Of a stretch of 64,000 bases of DNA, positions 37,048 to 47,681 are shown in pieces. This DNA comes from Domibacillus epiphyticus. Its GTDB lineage: Bacteria; Bacillota; Bacilli; Bacillales; Domibacillaceae. The position numbers were made by a program, and so were the translations under genes. Position 1 is the first letter of the stretch. Each line of letters starts with the position of its first letter. The stretch lies in NCBI RefSeq assembly GCF_001975785.1, contig NZ_MSFI01000025.1:26587-90586 (forward strand). Direction: 5' to 3'. Under the pieces are notes generated by a model, which searched no databases, was not told the DNA's origin, and saw only the letters and a program-made list of their open reading frames with translations.

Positions 37048-37956
37048 TTAAGGGATATTTATATGTTCTTTAAACACTGAACTTAAACGCTTTCTTTCAT
37101 TTTCAGAAACGATGTAATAATAAACACCGTTTATTATCTCACCGTAACCGTCGATCTTTTCCGATTGAAAGTTATTTTTGGCATTCCCATATTGTTTTTG
37201 AATAGATATCATGTCGCTAATAGATAAATTGGTTTCAACATTGCTTGCAACTGCATCTAAAATGTCATTGTATTTCAAAATGTTCCATTGCGCATCTCCT
37301 TTTTCAATTATGAACTGAATAACTTGGCGCTGACGCATCTGGCGGCCAAAATCCCCCTGTGGATCCTCATACCTCATACGTGAATAATTAAGAGCTTCTT
37401 TGCCGTTTAACGTAAGTGTTCCTTCCGGAAAAACATCTCCCTTATATGAAAAAGCAAAAGGATTAACCACCGTCACACCACCCACAGCGTCAACCAGCTC
37501 TTCAAGACCTTCCATATTCATTTTTACGTAATAATCAACCGGCATATCAAGAAAGTCCTCCACCGTTTTCGCAGCCATATCAATACCGCCAAATGCATAC
37601 GCGTGATTGATTTTATCTTCTGTTCCTTTTTCAGCAATGGTCACACGTGTATCGCGCGGTATACTCAGCATCTTCACTGAATCATCCGCAATTGACATTA
37701 GAATCATTGTATCCGATCGGCCTTCATCGTTTTCCCGTTCGTCAACGCCCATCAATAAAACAGTAAATCCGCTTCCCTCAAGCTGTAAATCTTCCGTTCG
37801 CTTTTCGCTCTGTAATACTTCTCCATCGAATGCGGTGCGGACTGAATTATATACAGCAAATGCGACACCTGCAGCCGACAAGAAAAAGATGGCAACCAGT
37901 ACTAACAATACCTTTTTCTTGCTTATTTTCTTTTTACCATGTCCTGTTCTTTCCAT
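37048..37956 (-). CDS. LytR-CpsA-Psr (LCP) family cell-wall polymer ligase
   Basis: 302 aa from ATG 37956 (AGGAGAG upstream). A basic N-terminus, one membrane helix (VLLVLVAIFFLSAAGVAFAVY), then the LCP domain: VLLMGVDERENDEGRSDTM, SIPRDTRVTI, KINHAYAFGG and NYSRMRYEDPQGDFGRQMRQ with the conserved arginines. LCP enzymes move undecaprenyl-linked polymers onto peptidoglycan; beside a capsule locus it could attach this polysaccharide to the wall. Confidence 0.92.
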   Translation of the reverse strand: MERTGHGKKKISKKKVLLVLVAIFFLSAAGVAFAVYNSVRTAFDGEVLQSEKRTEDLQLEGSGFTVLLMGVDERENDEGRSDTMILMSIADDSVKMLSIPRDTRVTIAEKGTEDKINHAYAFGGIDMAAKTVEDFLDMPVDYYVKMNMEGLEELVDAVGGVTVVNPFAFSYKGDVFPEGTLTLNGKEALNYSRMRYEDPQGDFGRQMRQRQVIQFIIEKGDAQWNILKYNDILDAVASNVETNLSISDMISIQKQYGNAKNNFQSEKIDGYGEIINGVYYYIVSENERKRLSSVFKEHINIP

Positions 37957-38091
37957 TCCCACTCTCCTATTAATCATAATCTTTGCACTTTAAATTACCA
38001 TGTTTTCACAAAAGAAAATAGTGGAAAAAATTTTTTTCTCTTTACTTTTTTAAAAAATCACCTCCGTTTATTCTTTTCTAAAATAAAAAAA

Positions 38092-38123
38092 CCCCCTTTG
38101 TGATGATCGAACACATAAGAGGG
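38092..38123 (-). terminator. gerD terminator
   Basis: Minus strand CCCTCTTATGTG-ttcgatcat-CACAAAGGGGG followed by seven Ts; 170 bp after gerD. Near-copy of the ackA terminator at 39037. The gap 37957-38294 contains nothing else I can name. Confidence 0.65.
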
Positions 38124-38294
38124 CCCCAAAGGTGAAATCAAGTTATGGTTTTTAAGTTAAAAGTCAAATTTCTGCTTAGATTCATATGGCTTGCATTAAC
38201 AGCGGGTTGATCACTTCTTCATTTTACGGAAAAGCCCAATGCCGGTTCGTCTTCCGATCATACTTATGGTACGCTTGTTGGAAATCCGTCTTTT

Positions 38295-38867
38295 TTAGCT
38301 GCCGCCACCTTGCTTTCCAGCCTCTTCAGCTGCTTTTAATAAAGTCTCCTGTAGCTTTGCTTTATATAAAGGATTTGATAATGTCTCCATTACGACATCT
38401 TGCAGGTGTTTCCTGAATTCTTGACTTTTCATTGAAGTTTGGATTGTTTTTTGCATTTCAGGATCTTGAAAAACGCCTAAAAGCATTTTTTGATAGTCCG
38501 GATCTGTCATTAAACCTTTCATTAGTTTTTCGTGTTCTGTTTGCATGCTTTTTGCGAAGCTTTCTGCAAATTTCGGATCCTCAAAAGCCTTTTTCCAAAA
38601 CTCTTGTCCTTTATCAGATGTTAACGTTGTTTGAATGGTTTTGGTTACGGCCTGTTGGTCCATGACAAGGGCCTGCTGGATTTCTTTATCTTTCATTAGT
38701 TCCTGGAGTGCTTTTTTTCCATCATCTGTTTTTAAAATATCGATCACCATTTTCTTTGTTTCCTCATAATCGGCCTGACCTGCGGATTCCCCATTGGCTG
38801 CACAGCCAGCGATCAGTATACTGACGAATGAAAATAGCATCATCATGAGGAGCGAGTAACTCTTCAT
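38295..38867 (-). CDS. gerD: Spore germination lipoprotein GerD
   Basis: 190 aa with lipoprotein signal (LIAGC, Cys22). The body matches GerD: YEETKKMVIDILKTDDGKKAL, then LTSDKGQEFWKKAFEDPKFAESFAKSM in two parts, and NPLYKAKLQETLLKAAEEA. GerD is needed for nutrient-receptor germination (the germinosome in the spore inner membrane). It marks the organism as a spore former. Single gene with its own terminator. Confidence 0.92.
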   Translation of the reverse strand: MKSYSLLMMMLFSFVSILIAGCAANGESAGQADYEETKKMVIDILKTDDGKKALQELMKDKEIQQALVMDQQAVTKTIQTTLTSDKGQEFWKKAFEDPKFAESFAKSMQTEHEKLMKGLMTDPDYQKMLLGVFQDPEMQKTIQTSMKSQEFRKHLQDVVMETLSNPLYKAKLQETLLKAAEEAGKQGGGS

Positions 38868-39036
38868 TAATCCAGCACCTTTCTATTTGCAATTTGCTAT
38901 TTATATTTTGAATAAGTTAGGAGAAGTTATACAGGGAAAATGCTGGTTCTAGTGCTAAAACCATTGATAAAGACAGAGGAGTTGCATAGACGGTTCCCGA
39001 CAGTCAATGCCTTTTCTTCTTTACCAACTAAAAAAA

Positions 39037-39073
39037 CCCCCTTATCGTGTGATGATTCTACACATAAGAAGGT
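39037..39073 (-). terminator. ackA terminator
   Basis: Minus strand CCTTCTTATGTGT-agaatcat-CACACGATAAGGGGG then TTTTTTT. Confidence 0.7.
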
Positions 39074-39150
39074 TTACCGATCATGGTTTTATTATTTTAG
39101 TTAAAAGCGCATTTTCAGCATCTTCAATCCAAAAACGTTGATCAGCCTGG

Positions 39151-40344
39151 TTACACTCCCGCTAAGCGGGAAACGTCACGGGCAATCATGACTTCTTCGT
39201 TTGTTGGAATCACGATGACTTTCACCGGTGAATGCGGGTAGCTGATAAACGCTTCTTTGCCTCTGACGTTGTTAAGCGCAGGATCCCAGTACACACCCAT
39301 AAATTCTAGTCCGCGTAAAATTCGTGCACGGGAGGCGATGTCATTTTCGCCAATGCCGGCTGTGAAAATAATCGCATCTACGCCTGACATGCGTGCTGCG
39401 TAAGAACCGATATATTTATGAATGCGGTTCGCGAATACTTCAAGCGCCGTCTCTGCCCGTTCGTTCCCTTCATCCGCCGCATTTGTAATATCACGCAAAT
39501 CACTCGACAAGCCTGAGATACCAAGCATACCGCTTTTTTTATTCAATGTATCAAGCACTTCATCGGCAGTCTGTCCTGTTTTCTCCATAATGTATGGCAT
39601 TAAGGCTGGGTCGATATTCCCTGACCGTGTACCCATTGCCACACCGGCAAGCGGGGTGAAGCCCATCGATGTATCAATTGACTTGCCGCCTTCGATCGCC
39701 GCAATACTTGCGCCGTTTCCGAGGTGGCAGGAAATTAAGCGCAAATGTTCGATCGGACGGCCAAGCAGCTGTGCCGCGCGTTCTGACACGTATTTATGTG
39801 ATGTGCCGTGGAACCCGTATTTGCGGATGCCGTATTCTTTGTAATATTCGTATGGCAGGCTGTATAAGAAAGATTTTTCAGGCATCGTTTGGTGAAATGC
39901 TGTATCGAACACTGCAACAGACGGCACATTTGGCAAAACAGCACGAAATGCACGAATGCCGGTGACATTTGCCGGGTTGTGAAGCGGCGCCAGTTCCGAT
40001 AATTCATCTATTTGCGCCAGTGTTGCATCATCAATTAAGACAGAATCATTGAAGGCTTCTCCACCGTGGACAACCCGATGGCCGATCCCGTCAATTTCAT
40101 CAAGTGATGCGACAATTTTGTTTGATACTAATTTAGAAAGAAGCATTTGAACTGCGACAGAATGATCTGGAATATTTGTCACTTCCGTATCACTGGATCC
40201 ATCCGGATTTGAAATGGTAAAAACGGAATCGGATAAGCCGATCCGCTCCACCAATCCTTTGGTAAGGACTGTTTCCTGCGGCATTTCAAACAGCTGAAAT
40301 TTTAATGATGAACTTCCTGCATTTATAGCAATTATTTTAGACAT
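39151..40344 (-). CDS. ackA: Acetate kinase
   Basis: Interconverts acetyl phosphate + ADP and acetate + ATP in overflow metabolism. 397 aa from ATG 40344, chosen because GAGGAGGG precedes it and the protein starts [19 protein letters not shown]. Catalytic and nucleotide segments: [47 protein letters not shown] cre-like site lies upstream. Confidence 0.97.
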   Translation of the reverse strand: MSKIIAINAGSSSLKFQLFEMPQETVLTKGLVERIGLSDSVFTISNPDGSSDTEVTNIPDHSVAVQMLLSKLVSNKIVASLDEIDGIGHRVVHGGEAFNDSVLIDDATLAQIDELSELAPLHNPANVTGIRAFRAVLPNVPSVAVFDTAFHQTMPEKSFLYSLPYEYYKEYGIRKYGFHGTSHKYVSERAAQLLGRPIEHLRLISCHLGNGASIAAIEGGKSIDTSMGFTPLAGVAMGTRSGNIDPALMPYIMEKTGQTADEVLDTLNKKSGMLGISGLSSDLRDITNAADEGNERAETALEVFANRIHKYIGSYAARMSGVDAIIFTAGIGENDIASRARILRGLEFMGVYWDPALNNVRGKEAFISYPHSPVKVIVIPTNEEVMIARDVSRLAGV

Positions 40345-40426
40345 TATACCCTCCTCATAAGTCGAACACATTCTCTCTATATAGAAATAACGTGTTCTCA
40401 CATAAATAGCAAGCAATCATTCTTTT

Positions 40427-40440
40427 ATAAAACGTTTACA
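40427..40440 (-). promoter_or_regulatory. cre-like CcpA site upstream of ackA
   Basis: TGTAAACGTTTTAT on the minus strand, 83 bp before the ackA ATG; strong left half and core, weak right end. In B. subtilis a cre upstream of the ackA promoter mediates CcpA activation; the same is inferred here. Confidence 0.45.
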
Positions 40441-40643
40441 TGAAATATTAAATATTTTCCGAAAAATCTGCTTCATGATTTTATTTCGCTTTGTTATTCT
40501 GTTTTTTTCTTATTTGCATCTCGTTTACACAACGTACCATTATGTCTAAAAGCATCATCTATTGTCATTTATTGTATAGTAAACCATCGTATTATGTAGT
40601 ATGATACACATATAAATACCTAGAGCCCTTGAAGGAGGCCCCT

Positions 40644-41957
40644 ATGAAGTTATTCACAATAAATCGTTCTGCCCAAAAAACCGATCCTTATGTTGAAACG
40701 GTTAACACAGCGGATGTTCAGTTATCTGTGTCAAGCGGTTCAGAACTATCACGACAAATCGAGATGATCGGATTGACGGAACGCGATCTAGCCATCGTTC
40801 GATCAATGAAACCGTTAATAGATCAGGAACTAAACAACATGATCGAGCTGTTTTATTCAAGCATTACGAAACAGCCTGGCCTTTTAAATATTATTGAAGC
40901 AAATAGCAGTATTGATCGATTAAAAAAAACCCTCAGACGTCATATTGAAGAATTATTTAACGGCAAGGTAAATGATGAATTTTTGCAAAAACGCTATCGT
41001 ATTGCTCACGTCCATGTTCGCATTGGCCTCGAGACAAAATGGTATATGTCCGCTTTTCAAAATCTATTGAATTCGATGACAGCCATCATTTCTGCACAGT
41101 CTTGGGATGGTGAAAAAAAAATTGAAGCCATTCAGGCAATCACGAAGCTTCTAAATTTAGAGCAGCAAATTGTGCTCGAGGCATATGAACTTGAGAACGA
41201 ACGCATCCGTCAGGAAGAATTTGAGAAAAAAGAAAAACTGACGCAGCGCGTATACAATATTTCGCAAGAGCTCGCATCCATTTCAGAAGAAACAAGCGCA
41301 TCCGTGAAAGAACTTGCAATGCAGTCAGACTCCATTAAACAAATTGCTCAGGATGGAATCACACAAGCGGATGAATCGGAGTCACATTCCCTTCAAGGGC
41401 AAAAACAGCTTCAGGAGCAGAACGGCAAACTCATCGATATTCAAAGCGCCGTTACAGATATACAAGAGTATTCAACAGAACTAAACGAGATTTCTCTGCG
41501 CATTGTGGACGTCATTACCATTGTCGGAAACATTGCTGGTCAGACGAACTTGCTGGCGCTGAATGCTTCCATTGAAGCTGCGCGCGCCGGTGAATACGGA
41601 AAAGGATTTGCAGTCGTTGCAGAGGAAATCCGTAAATTGTCCGATCAGACAAAAGAGTCGACAACCAATGTCTCAACCCATATTACGAAAACAAATGAAT
41701 TGATTAAACAAATGAGCCAATCCGTTCATACGGTTAACGATCTAGTGGAAACAGGTATTGAAGGCATGAACAAAACCGATCAAGACTTTTCAAAGCTGTT
41801 AACTTTAATCACTCAGACGAAAACACAAAATAATCAGATCGACGAAAAGCTAAAACAATTTTTCCAAGTCATCAAGGAAATTGAAAAAGCATCCGGAGAA
41901 GTGGCTCAATCCGCTATGACATTGAACGATACAACAGAAGAATTTCTAAATGATTGA
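40644..41957 (+). CDS. hemAT: Heme-based aerotaxis transducer HemAT
   Basis: 437 aa soluble chemoreceptor, start at 40644 after GAAGGAGG. Residues ~40-185 form the globin-coupled sensor; the proximal histidine is in [17 protein letters not shown]. The C-terminal methyl-accepting domain has the signalling tip [20 protein letters not shown] and [16 protein letters not shown]. No membrane helix. Senses oxygen and signals through CheA. Confidence 0.95.
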   Translation: MKLFTINRSAQKTDPYVETVNTADVQLSVSSGSELSRQIEMIGLTERDLAIVRSMKPLIDQELNNMIELFYSSITKQPGLLNIIEANSSIDRLKKTLRRHIEELFNGKVNDEFLQKRYRIAHVHVRIGLETKWYMSAFQNLLNSMTAIISAQSWDGEKKIEAIQAITKLLNLEQQIVLEAYELENERIRQEEFEKKEKLTQRVYNISQELASISEETSASVKELAMQSDSIKQIAQDGITQADESESHSLQGQKQLQEQNGKLIDIQSAVTDIQEYSTELNEISLRIVDVITIVGNIAGQTNLLALNASIEAARAGEYGKGFAVVAEEIRKLSDQTKESTTNVSTHITKTNELIKQMSQSVHTVNDLVETGIEGMNKTDQDFSKLLTLITQTKTQNNQIDEKLKQFFQVIKEIEKASGEVAQSAMTLNDTTEEFLND

Positions 41958-41962
41958 AAATA

Positions 41963-41990
41963 ATCCGTCCTTCTCATCAGGGCGGATTTT
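41963..41990 (+). terminator. hemAT terminator
   Basis: ATCCGTCC-ttctcatca-GGGCGGAT followed by TTTTATTATT. Confidence 0.75.
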
Positions 41991-42122
41991 TATTATTACG
42001 GAAATCACAAAATAGTGTAAAATAATTTCACTGGATGAAAGTAAAGTCTTTCATATAATCCAGAAAAAAAGCTCAAGAAGAAGCGTACCGTTTTTACAGT
42101 GCTGCTGTAAGGAGATGACAAA

Positions 42123-42701
42123 ATGAAATTATTATGGGATTTAGATGGCACGATTTTTGATACGTACCCGGCAATTCTGGACAGTTTTATCGCTGTTCAT
42201 GAAGCGGCACACGGTGAACCTGCCGACCGGACTGAAGCACTGCGATGGCTGAAAAAAAATTCTCAGCTCGCATTTCAACATTACGGGATTTCTGAAGATT
42301 TTCGTCCGCTTTTTAAAGAGCTTGATCATAAGCAGTCTGAGGCTGGCAGCCCTCCATTTGATGGGATTGAGAACATACTGGCTGCGGCAGAAGTCAACGT
42401 CATTGTCACACATCGGACAAAAGCGTCGACGATCGAATTGTTAAATAAATGGGGGTTGATCCAATATTTTGATGAAATCGTCAGCCCGGAAGATGATGGG
42501 TTTCCACGAAAACCGGACGCCGCCGCTTATCAGTATTTGCATCAAAAATACAACCTCGACTGGGCAATCGGCGACCGGTCCCTTGATTTAATCCCCGCGC
42601 GTACCGCAGGGTTGAAAACTGTTTCGTTTCAAAATGAGGACATTGAAGCAGATGTTTATATTGAAGCTTATGACGAATCCTTTTTTGAAAAAATGAAATA
42701 A
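42123..42701 (+). CDS. HAD superfamily hydrolase
   Basis: 192 aa. HAD motif I WDLDGTIFDTYPAI at the start, motif II VIVTHRTK near 97, the lysine in FPRKPDAAAYQYL and motif IV WAIGDRSLDLIPARTAG. Phosphoglycolate phosphatase/beta-phosphoglucomutase-like subclass with helical cap; substrate unknown. Good AAGGAGATG ribosome binding site. Confidence 0.85.
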   Translation: MKLLWDLDGTIFDTYPAILDSFIAVHEAAHGEPADRTEALRWLKKNSQLAFQHYGISEDFRPLFKELDHKQSEAGSPPFDGIENILAAAEVNVIVTHRTKASTIELLNKWGLIQYFDEIVSPEDDGFPRKPDAAAYQYLHQKYNLDWAIGDRSLDLIPARTAGLKTVSFQNEDIEADVYIEAYDESFFEKMK

Positions 42702-42703
42702 AA

Positions 42704-42732
42704 AATAGCTGTCTCATATTGAGACAGCTATT
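42704..42732. terminator. Bidirectional terminator
   Basis: Perfect AATAGCTGTCTC-atatt-GAGACAGCTATT stem with A- and T-runs, shared by convergent HAD and MetE-like genes. Confidence 0.85.
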
Positions 42733-42740
42733 TTTCGTCA

Positions 42741-43829
42741 TTACTTCCAGACGTCATTCGCAATGTTTATAACGTGGCTCACTTTTTCCCATTGTTGTTC
42801 TTCTGTCAACAGGTTACCCTCTTCTGTTGAAGCAAAACCGCATTGCGGACTAAGGCACAATTGTTCGAGCGGTGCATACTTTGCCGCTTCCTGGATACGT
42901 GCTTTAATTGCTTCCGGATCTTCGAGTTCACCAAATTTTGACGTAATCAACCCGAGAACAATTTTTAAATCTGGACGATTGACATATTTCAGCGGTTCAA
43001 ATCCACCTGAACGCTCATCGTCAAACTCCAAGAACAAACCATCAACATTCAACCCGCCGAAAATTACTTCCGCCGCTGCGTCATAACCGCCGCTTGCTGT
43101 GTATGTTGATTTAAAGTTTCCACGGCAAATGTGCATCGTGATCACCATATCTTCCGGTTTGTTCGCAATGGATTCGTTAATCGCGCGCTGGAACATTGGC
43201 AGAAGTGTTTCCGGATTTTGGCCGCGTTTTGCGATTTGTTCTTTTCCTGCTTCAGAGAAGAATACCGCCCAAGCCGTATCGTCAAGCTGTAAATAACGGC
43301 AGCCTGCATCATAAAAAGCTTGAATCGCTTTCTGATATGCTTTCACCAAGTCAGTCAACAGTGATTCCTGATCAGCATATACATTTTCATCAACTGTGCC
43401 GCGGAAAAGCAGCATATTCGGGCTCGGAATCGTAAATTTTGCGACATGATCCCCTTTAATGCTATGTAAGAACTTGTAGTCCTCGATCATCGGATGATTA
43501 GTGAAGTCAATTTTGCCAGTAACTTTAATGCCATGTGCTCTTGTTTGTACACCTTTAAATTGAATTCCTGCTTCAGCTTCATACAGTTCCACACCGTCAA
43601 GAGCAGCAAGGAAATCAAAGTGCCACCACGCACGGCGCATTTCACCGTCTGTTACAGCCTTTAGTCCTACTTCTTTTTGTTTTTCAACGAGGCGGATGAT
43701 TTCTTCATCTTCAATGGCACGCAGCTGTTCTGCTGTGATGTCCCCGTTTTCTTTTTGCAGTCGTGCTTCCTTCACACGTGCTGGGCGTAAAAAACTGCCG
43801 ACGTGATCAGCGTAAAATGGTGCTTTCAT
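42741..43829 (-). CDS. MetE C-terminal-like methionine synthase (YxjG/YxjH-type)
   Basis: 362 aa from ATG 43829 (a TTG at 43838 is also possible; AAAGGAG lies upstream). Homologous to the C-terminal catalytic half of cobalamin-independent methionine synthase: YADHVGSFLRP, LQLDDTAWAVFF, the zinc-type ITMHICRGNF and LSPQCGFAST. YxjG/YxjH-type proteins are thought to make methionine with an alternative methyl donor. I see no S-box in the short leader, but a cre-like site is present. Confidence 0.88.
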   Translation of the reverse strand: MKAPFYADHVGSFLRPARVKEARLQKENGDITAEQLRAIEDEEIIRLVEKQKEVGLKAVTDGEMRRAWWHFDFLAALDGVELYEAEAGIQFKGVQTRAHGIKVTGKIDFTNHPMIEDYKFLHSIKGDHVAKFTIPSPNMLLFRGTVDENVYADQESLLTDLVKAYQKAIQAFYDAGCRYLQLDDTAWAVFFSEAGKEQIAKRGQNPETLLPMFQRAINESIANKPEDMVITMHICRGNFKSTYTASGGYDAAAEVIFGGLNVDGLFLEFDDERSGGFEPLKYVNRPDLKIVLGLITSKFGELEDPEAIKARIQEAAKYAPLEQLCLSPQCGFASTEEGNLLTEEQQWEKVSHVINIANDVWK

Positions 43830-43896
43830 TACAATCAAACTCCTTTCATTTCAAATGGTATCATTTTCGGACAAAAAAGAAAACGGTCGAGATAAA

Positions 43897-43910
43897 GGAA
43901 ATCGCTTTCA
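43897..43910 (-). promoter_or_regulatory. cre-like CcpA site
   Basis: TGAAAGCGATTTCC on the minus strand, one mismatch to TGWAANCGNTNWCA, 68 bp upstream of the MetE-like start. Confidence 0.45.
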
Positions 43911-44108
43911 ATACAATAATATATTTATTCATTTTCCGTTTCACGCTCTATCTACCCAAAAGATAGTATAAAATACCCTGTAAATAAATAGTCAATCAAG
44001 GTGTTTACTCCCTTTTTAAAAAATTTATGTGAAATTCAACTACTCTATATCTATTATACTAGTATAGACGAACCAACTATTCAAATATGACAAAAAAGTT
44101 AAATTATG

Positions 44109-44540
44109 CGTAATAGCCCGCCATCCAAGACAGTGCATGATATGCGTGCATCGATGGGATTTCAAAATAAAGAGGTCACGACAACATAATGCAGACACCA
44201 TCGATGGTATTGAGGTGTAGCTGGACGAATTTATACGCCTGAAGAAAAAGAAACGTGCCCACTTCTATCCGCTTTTGTTTTCATACTTTCATGGAGGCGG
44301 TTTTTTCGGCGGAACGATCGATGTTGTAGAAAACCCTTGTAAATCCCTAGCGGAAAAAGCAAATGGTGCCGTGATACCGTCTTGGCACCGAACATCCTTT
44401 TTCAGCTTGTCTTGTAGATTGCTTTACTGTCGTAAAATGGGTGCAAGCGTATGGCGAATCGATTGGTGATGATATGAATCAATCGTAATATCCGGTGGCA
44501 GGTGGAAATTTGGCATCAGTGCCAAATATGAAATGAATGG
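44109..44540 (+). pseudogene. Decayed alpha/beta hydrolase (HSL-type esterase) gene
   Basis: Pieces of one esterase appear in shifting frames: NSPPSKTVHDMRASMGFQN; RIYTPEEKETCPLL; the oxyanion motif YFHGGGFFGGTIDVVENPCK followed by SLAEKANGAVI (44284 on); WVQAYGESIGDDMNQS; and GGNLASV. These follow the order of HSL-family lipases, but frameshifts and stops separate them and the start and C-terminus are missing. Not functional. Confidence 0.7.
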
Positions 44541-44550
44541 CTAAATAAAA

Positions 44551-44589
44551 AACGGATCAACATCATTCTCCTATAGATGTTGATCCGTT
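44551..44589. terminator. dbpA terminator
   Basis: 14-bp perfect stem AACGGATCAACATC / GATGTTGATCCGTT, A-run on the left (T-run for the minus-strand helicase gene). Confidence 0.85.
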
Positions 44590-44593
44590 TTCA

Positions 44594-46036
44594 TTAATCT
44601 CTTGCTTTTTGCACTTTCAGCTGTTTCCCTTTTACTGTCGTCGTTTTCATCGCTTTCAACACAATCGGTCCTTTTCCGTTCAATATCTCCACATACGAGA
44701 CATTGTCTTGAATCGTGATAATCCCAATGTCTTCAACACGGACACCCGGGATGTTTGAAATCGTTCCAACGAAATCTACGGCTCGTATTTTCTTTTTCTT
44801 TCCACCGTTAAAATACAATTTCATAATATCCTTATTTAAGGTGCGGCTTTTTTCTTCTTTTCGTTCAGGCCGCTCACTCATTTTTATTTCAAACGCATGG
44901 CGGAACACCGATACTTTTTCCTGGGACGGCTTATCCGTCCGCTTAATCTCAAACCCGATATACGATTCAATTTCTTTTAGGTATTTCTCCTCATATGACG
45001 TTAAGAACGTGATCGCTTTACCGTTATTTCCGGCACGACCCGTCCGGCCAGTCCGGTGAACGTAGCTTTCCTTCTCAAGAGGCACATCAAAATTTATGAC
45101 TAGCGACACATTCGCCACATCAATCCCGCGCGCGGCGACATCTGTGGCGCACAAATATCGGAACTCGCCAAGTTTAAATTCATTCATGACAGCAAAACGG
45201 TCTTCTTGCACCATTCCGCCGTGAAGCATACCGCACGAATATCCATCACGATCGAGCACATCAAACAATGTTTCGACGCGTTCCTGCGTTCGGCAAAAAA
45301 TTATACAGGTGTCCGGATTTTCAACAATGGACACATCTTTTAGAAGAGAAAACTTTTCATCATCATTTACGTAGATCAGTTCATGATTAATTTTATCTGT
45401 TGTTACCGTCTGCGCCATTTCAAGATACTCTGGATTGTTCATATACTTTTCTGAAAGAGCCGCCACATCTTCTGGTAAGGTAGCTGAAAATAACATCGTC
45501 ACACGTTTCGTCGGCAATTTCTCAATAATTGCCGATACTTGATCAATAAAGCCCATATTGAACATTTCATCCGCTTCATCGATCACTAAGTATTCAACTT
45601 TCTCGATTGGAAGCGTTTCTTTTTCAATATGATCAAGCACACGCCCTGGTGTACCCACAACGACATGTGTTTTCTGCTTTAGTTCCAATTTTTGACGCGC
45701 AAATGGCTGTTTCCCATAAACAGCTGCTGCTTTAATTCGTTTAAACCGGCCGATATTCGTTATGTCTTCTTTCACTTGCGCCGCAAGTTCACGGGTTGGC
45801 GTCAACACCAGCGCTTGCGGCTTATTTTCATCCCAATCTACAAGTTCGGCAATCGGGATGCCAAAGGCCGCTGTCTTGCCGCTTCCTGTCTGCGATTTTA
45901 CGACTATATCTTTTTTTTGAAGCGCCGCCGGAATCACGGCCGACTGCACATTTGTTGCTTCGGAATACCCAAGTCCTTTCAACGCTCTTGTTATGTCGGT
46001 GCTTAATGAAAAATCTTCAAATGGTTGTTTGCTCAT
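44594..46036 (-). CDS. dbpA: DEAD-box RNA helicase DbpA (YxiN-like)
   Basis: 480 aa from ATG 46036. Helicase motifs: Q-motif [31 protein letters not shown], Ia [41 protein letters not shown]. The last ~75 residues ([22 protein letters not shown], then [11 protein letters not shown]) form the DbpA RNA-binding domain that recognises 23S rRNA hairpin 92. Acts in large-subunit assembly. Confidence 0.93.
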   Translation of the reverse strand: MSKQPFEDFSLSTDITRALKGLGYSEATNVQSAVIPAALQKKDIVVKSQTGSGKTAAFGIPIAELVDWDENKPQALVLTPTRELAAQVKEDITNIGRFKRIKAAAVYGKQPFARQKLELKQKTHVVVGTPGRVLDHIEKETLPIEKVEYLVIDEADEMFNMGFIDQVSAIIEKLPTKRVTMLFSATLPEDVAALSEKYMNNPEYLEMAQTVTTDKINHELIYVNDDEKFSLLKDVSIVENPDTCIIFCRTQERVETLFDVLDRDGYSCGMLHGGMVQEDRFAVMNEFKLGEFRYLCATDVAARGIDVANVSLVINFDVPLEKESYVHRTGRTGRAGNNGKAITFLTSYEEKYLKEIESYIGFEIKRTDKPSQEKVSVFRHAFEIKMSERPERKEEKSRTLNKDIMKLYFNGGKKKKIRAVDFVGTISNIPGVRVEDIGIITIQDNVSYVEILNGKGPIVLKAMKTTTVKGKQLKVQKARD

Positions 46037-46119
46037 ATTTATCCTCAAATGTTTGTCATAGATCCTGCTTTCTTATTATACCGAAAAACAGCCTGGAATC
46101 ATCCAGGCTGTTTTAGAAA

Positions 46120-46323
46120 TTAATAGCTTCCGACGCCGAGTTCGAAACCGTTCGGGTACGATTCATTGTTATACAAAAAAACCGGTGTTTCGCCTTCGTA
46201 TACGACAGCTGTTTTACTATAGCGCAATCCTTTTTTTGCGCCGGACTGAGCCTCATTTACATCATCAAACCGTCCGATGTGGATAACGGCAGCCGCTTCA
46301 TCATATAGTTTTACGACAAACAT
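46120..46323 (-). CDS. Hypothetical protein, 67 aa
   Basis: Starts MFVVKLYDEAAAVIHIGRFDD from the ATG at 46323 (GTGAGGTG upstream). Mixed alpha/beta composition, no membrane helix; ends NGFELGVGSY. I do not recognise the family. It starts 11 bases after the tautomerase stop and probably shares its transcript. Confidence 0.6.
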   Translation of the reverse strand: MFVVKLYDEAAAVIHIGRFDDVNEAQSGAKKGLRYSKTAVVYEGETPVFLYNNESYPNGFELGVGSY

Positions 46324-46333
46324 GACATGCACC

Positions 46334-46531
46334 TCACTTTTTGTCATCCATATAGGAATACAATTCGCCATGTTTACCGTAATCCTCTTTTTTCATATTT
46401 TCGAAAAAGATAAAGACTTTATTTTCATCTACATCGAATGACTCCTTTACAGCAGCCGTCATTCGTTTAACGAGATCTCTTTTTTGTTCGGGTGTTTTCC
46501 CTTCCAGTACTTTCACTGTAATAAATGGCAA
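46334..46531 (-). CDS. 4-oxalocrotonate tautomerase family protein
   Basis: 65 aa. Tautomerases of this family use an N-terminal proline as base. The TTG at 46531 gives Met-Pro-Phe-Ile-Thr-Val and thus Pro1 after Met removal, and GGGAGGGTG sits at correct spacing; the upstream GTG start would bury the proline. Conserved segments KTPEQKRDLVKRMTAAV and VFIFFENMKKEDYGKHG follow. Substrate unknown. Confidence 0.85.
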   Translation of the reverse strand: MPFITVKVLEGKTPEQKRDLVKRMTAAVKESFDVDENKVFIFFENMKKEDYGKHGELYSYMDDKK

Positions 46532-46555
46532 ATCGTTCACCCTCCCTTTTTTATT

Positions 46556-47661
46556 TTAAACGCCAGGGAACCAGCCTGGAGTGTTAACAATCGCATTCCA
46601 AAGAGGAGCCGGCACAACAAGTTTTTCTTGATTATTTTTGTCGATTTTTGTAACAATCATATCTTCCTGGCCGTTTTGCACCTTTTGAACCCAATCTGGC
46701 TCGATGATTAGACCACGGCCGATTGCGATCAGCGGAACGCCTGTCGACAATGCTTTTAGCGCATCCTCAGCAGTATAAATGGAGCCAACACCGATAACAG
46801 GGACTTTATCCCCGACACGTTCTTGAATGATTTCTAAACGTGAACGTGAATCGTCTACACCTCGTCTCGGTTCTGACCAAAATTCCATGAGTGATACGTG
46901 CAAATAATCAAGTTCCTTCTCTTTTAATGCATCGATTAGTTCAAGCGTGTCAGCCATTGTTATACCTGGTGTTTCCGGCTCTTCCGGTGAAAAACGGTAG
47001 CCGACAGCAAATGGTGTTTTCGCGTGTTTTGCGACAGCGTTTTTCACTTCATCTACTACCGCCAGCGGGAATGCAAGTCGTTCTCCCCATTTATCTGTAC
47101 GTCTATTTGAATGCGGTGAAAAGAACTGTTGAATTAAGTAGCCATTTGCGCCGTGAATTTCAACGCCGTCAAAGCCCGCTTCAATCGCGCGCCTTGTTGT
47201 TTCGCCAAATGCGTGAATGATCTCTTCTACTTCATCTGAAGATAATTCACGCGGGATCGGACTACCCTCTGCTTCAGCCGCCACAGCACTCGCACTCACA
47301 ACATCACCGTCAACTAATTCTGGAGGAACCATTCTTCCACCGTGGAAAATTTGCAAAACCGCTTTTGCTCCTTCCCCTTTAATAGCCGAAGCTAAACGGC
47401 GAAGACTTGGGATCATGCCATCATGATCAGCACCAAATTCTCCATGGAACCCTTTCCCGTTCGGTGTGACATATGTGCATGCTGTGATAACCATGCCGAC
47501 ACCATTCGAGCGGCGTACATAGTATGCTACTTCATCATCTGTTACTGTACCGTCATCATTAGATGAAAAATTTGTCATTGGTGCCATAACGATACGGTTA
47601 TCAAGATCAATGCCGCTTTTTAATGAAAAGGCTGGAATAAAGGTGAGAATTTTTGATTCAT
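46556..47661 (-). pseudogene. Old Yellow Enzyme-type NADH:flavin oxidoreductase with N-terminal frameshift
   Basis: The body (DLDNRIVMAPMTNF, then HGANGYLIQQFFSPHSNRR, and GRGLIIEPDWVQ) is a full FMN-dependent OYE. The natural start is the ATG at 47661, after CGGAGG, giving MNQKFSPLFQPF; this frame hits TAA after 13 codons. One extra base in the T4 run (47626-47629, AAAA on the plus strand) would join it to SLKSGIDLDNR. Either a real inactivating deletion or a homopolymer sequencing error. Confidence 0.7.
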
Positions 47662-47681
47662 GATGTAATAACCTCCGAAAT

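Noticed and set aside
43830..44000. S-box riboswitch before the MetE-like gene
   Set aside because: The leader is too short and lacks the conserved S-box sequence blocks.
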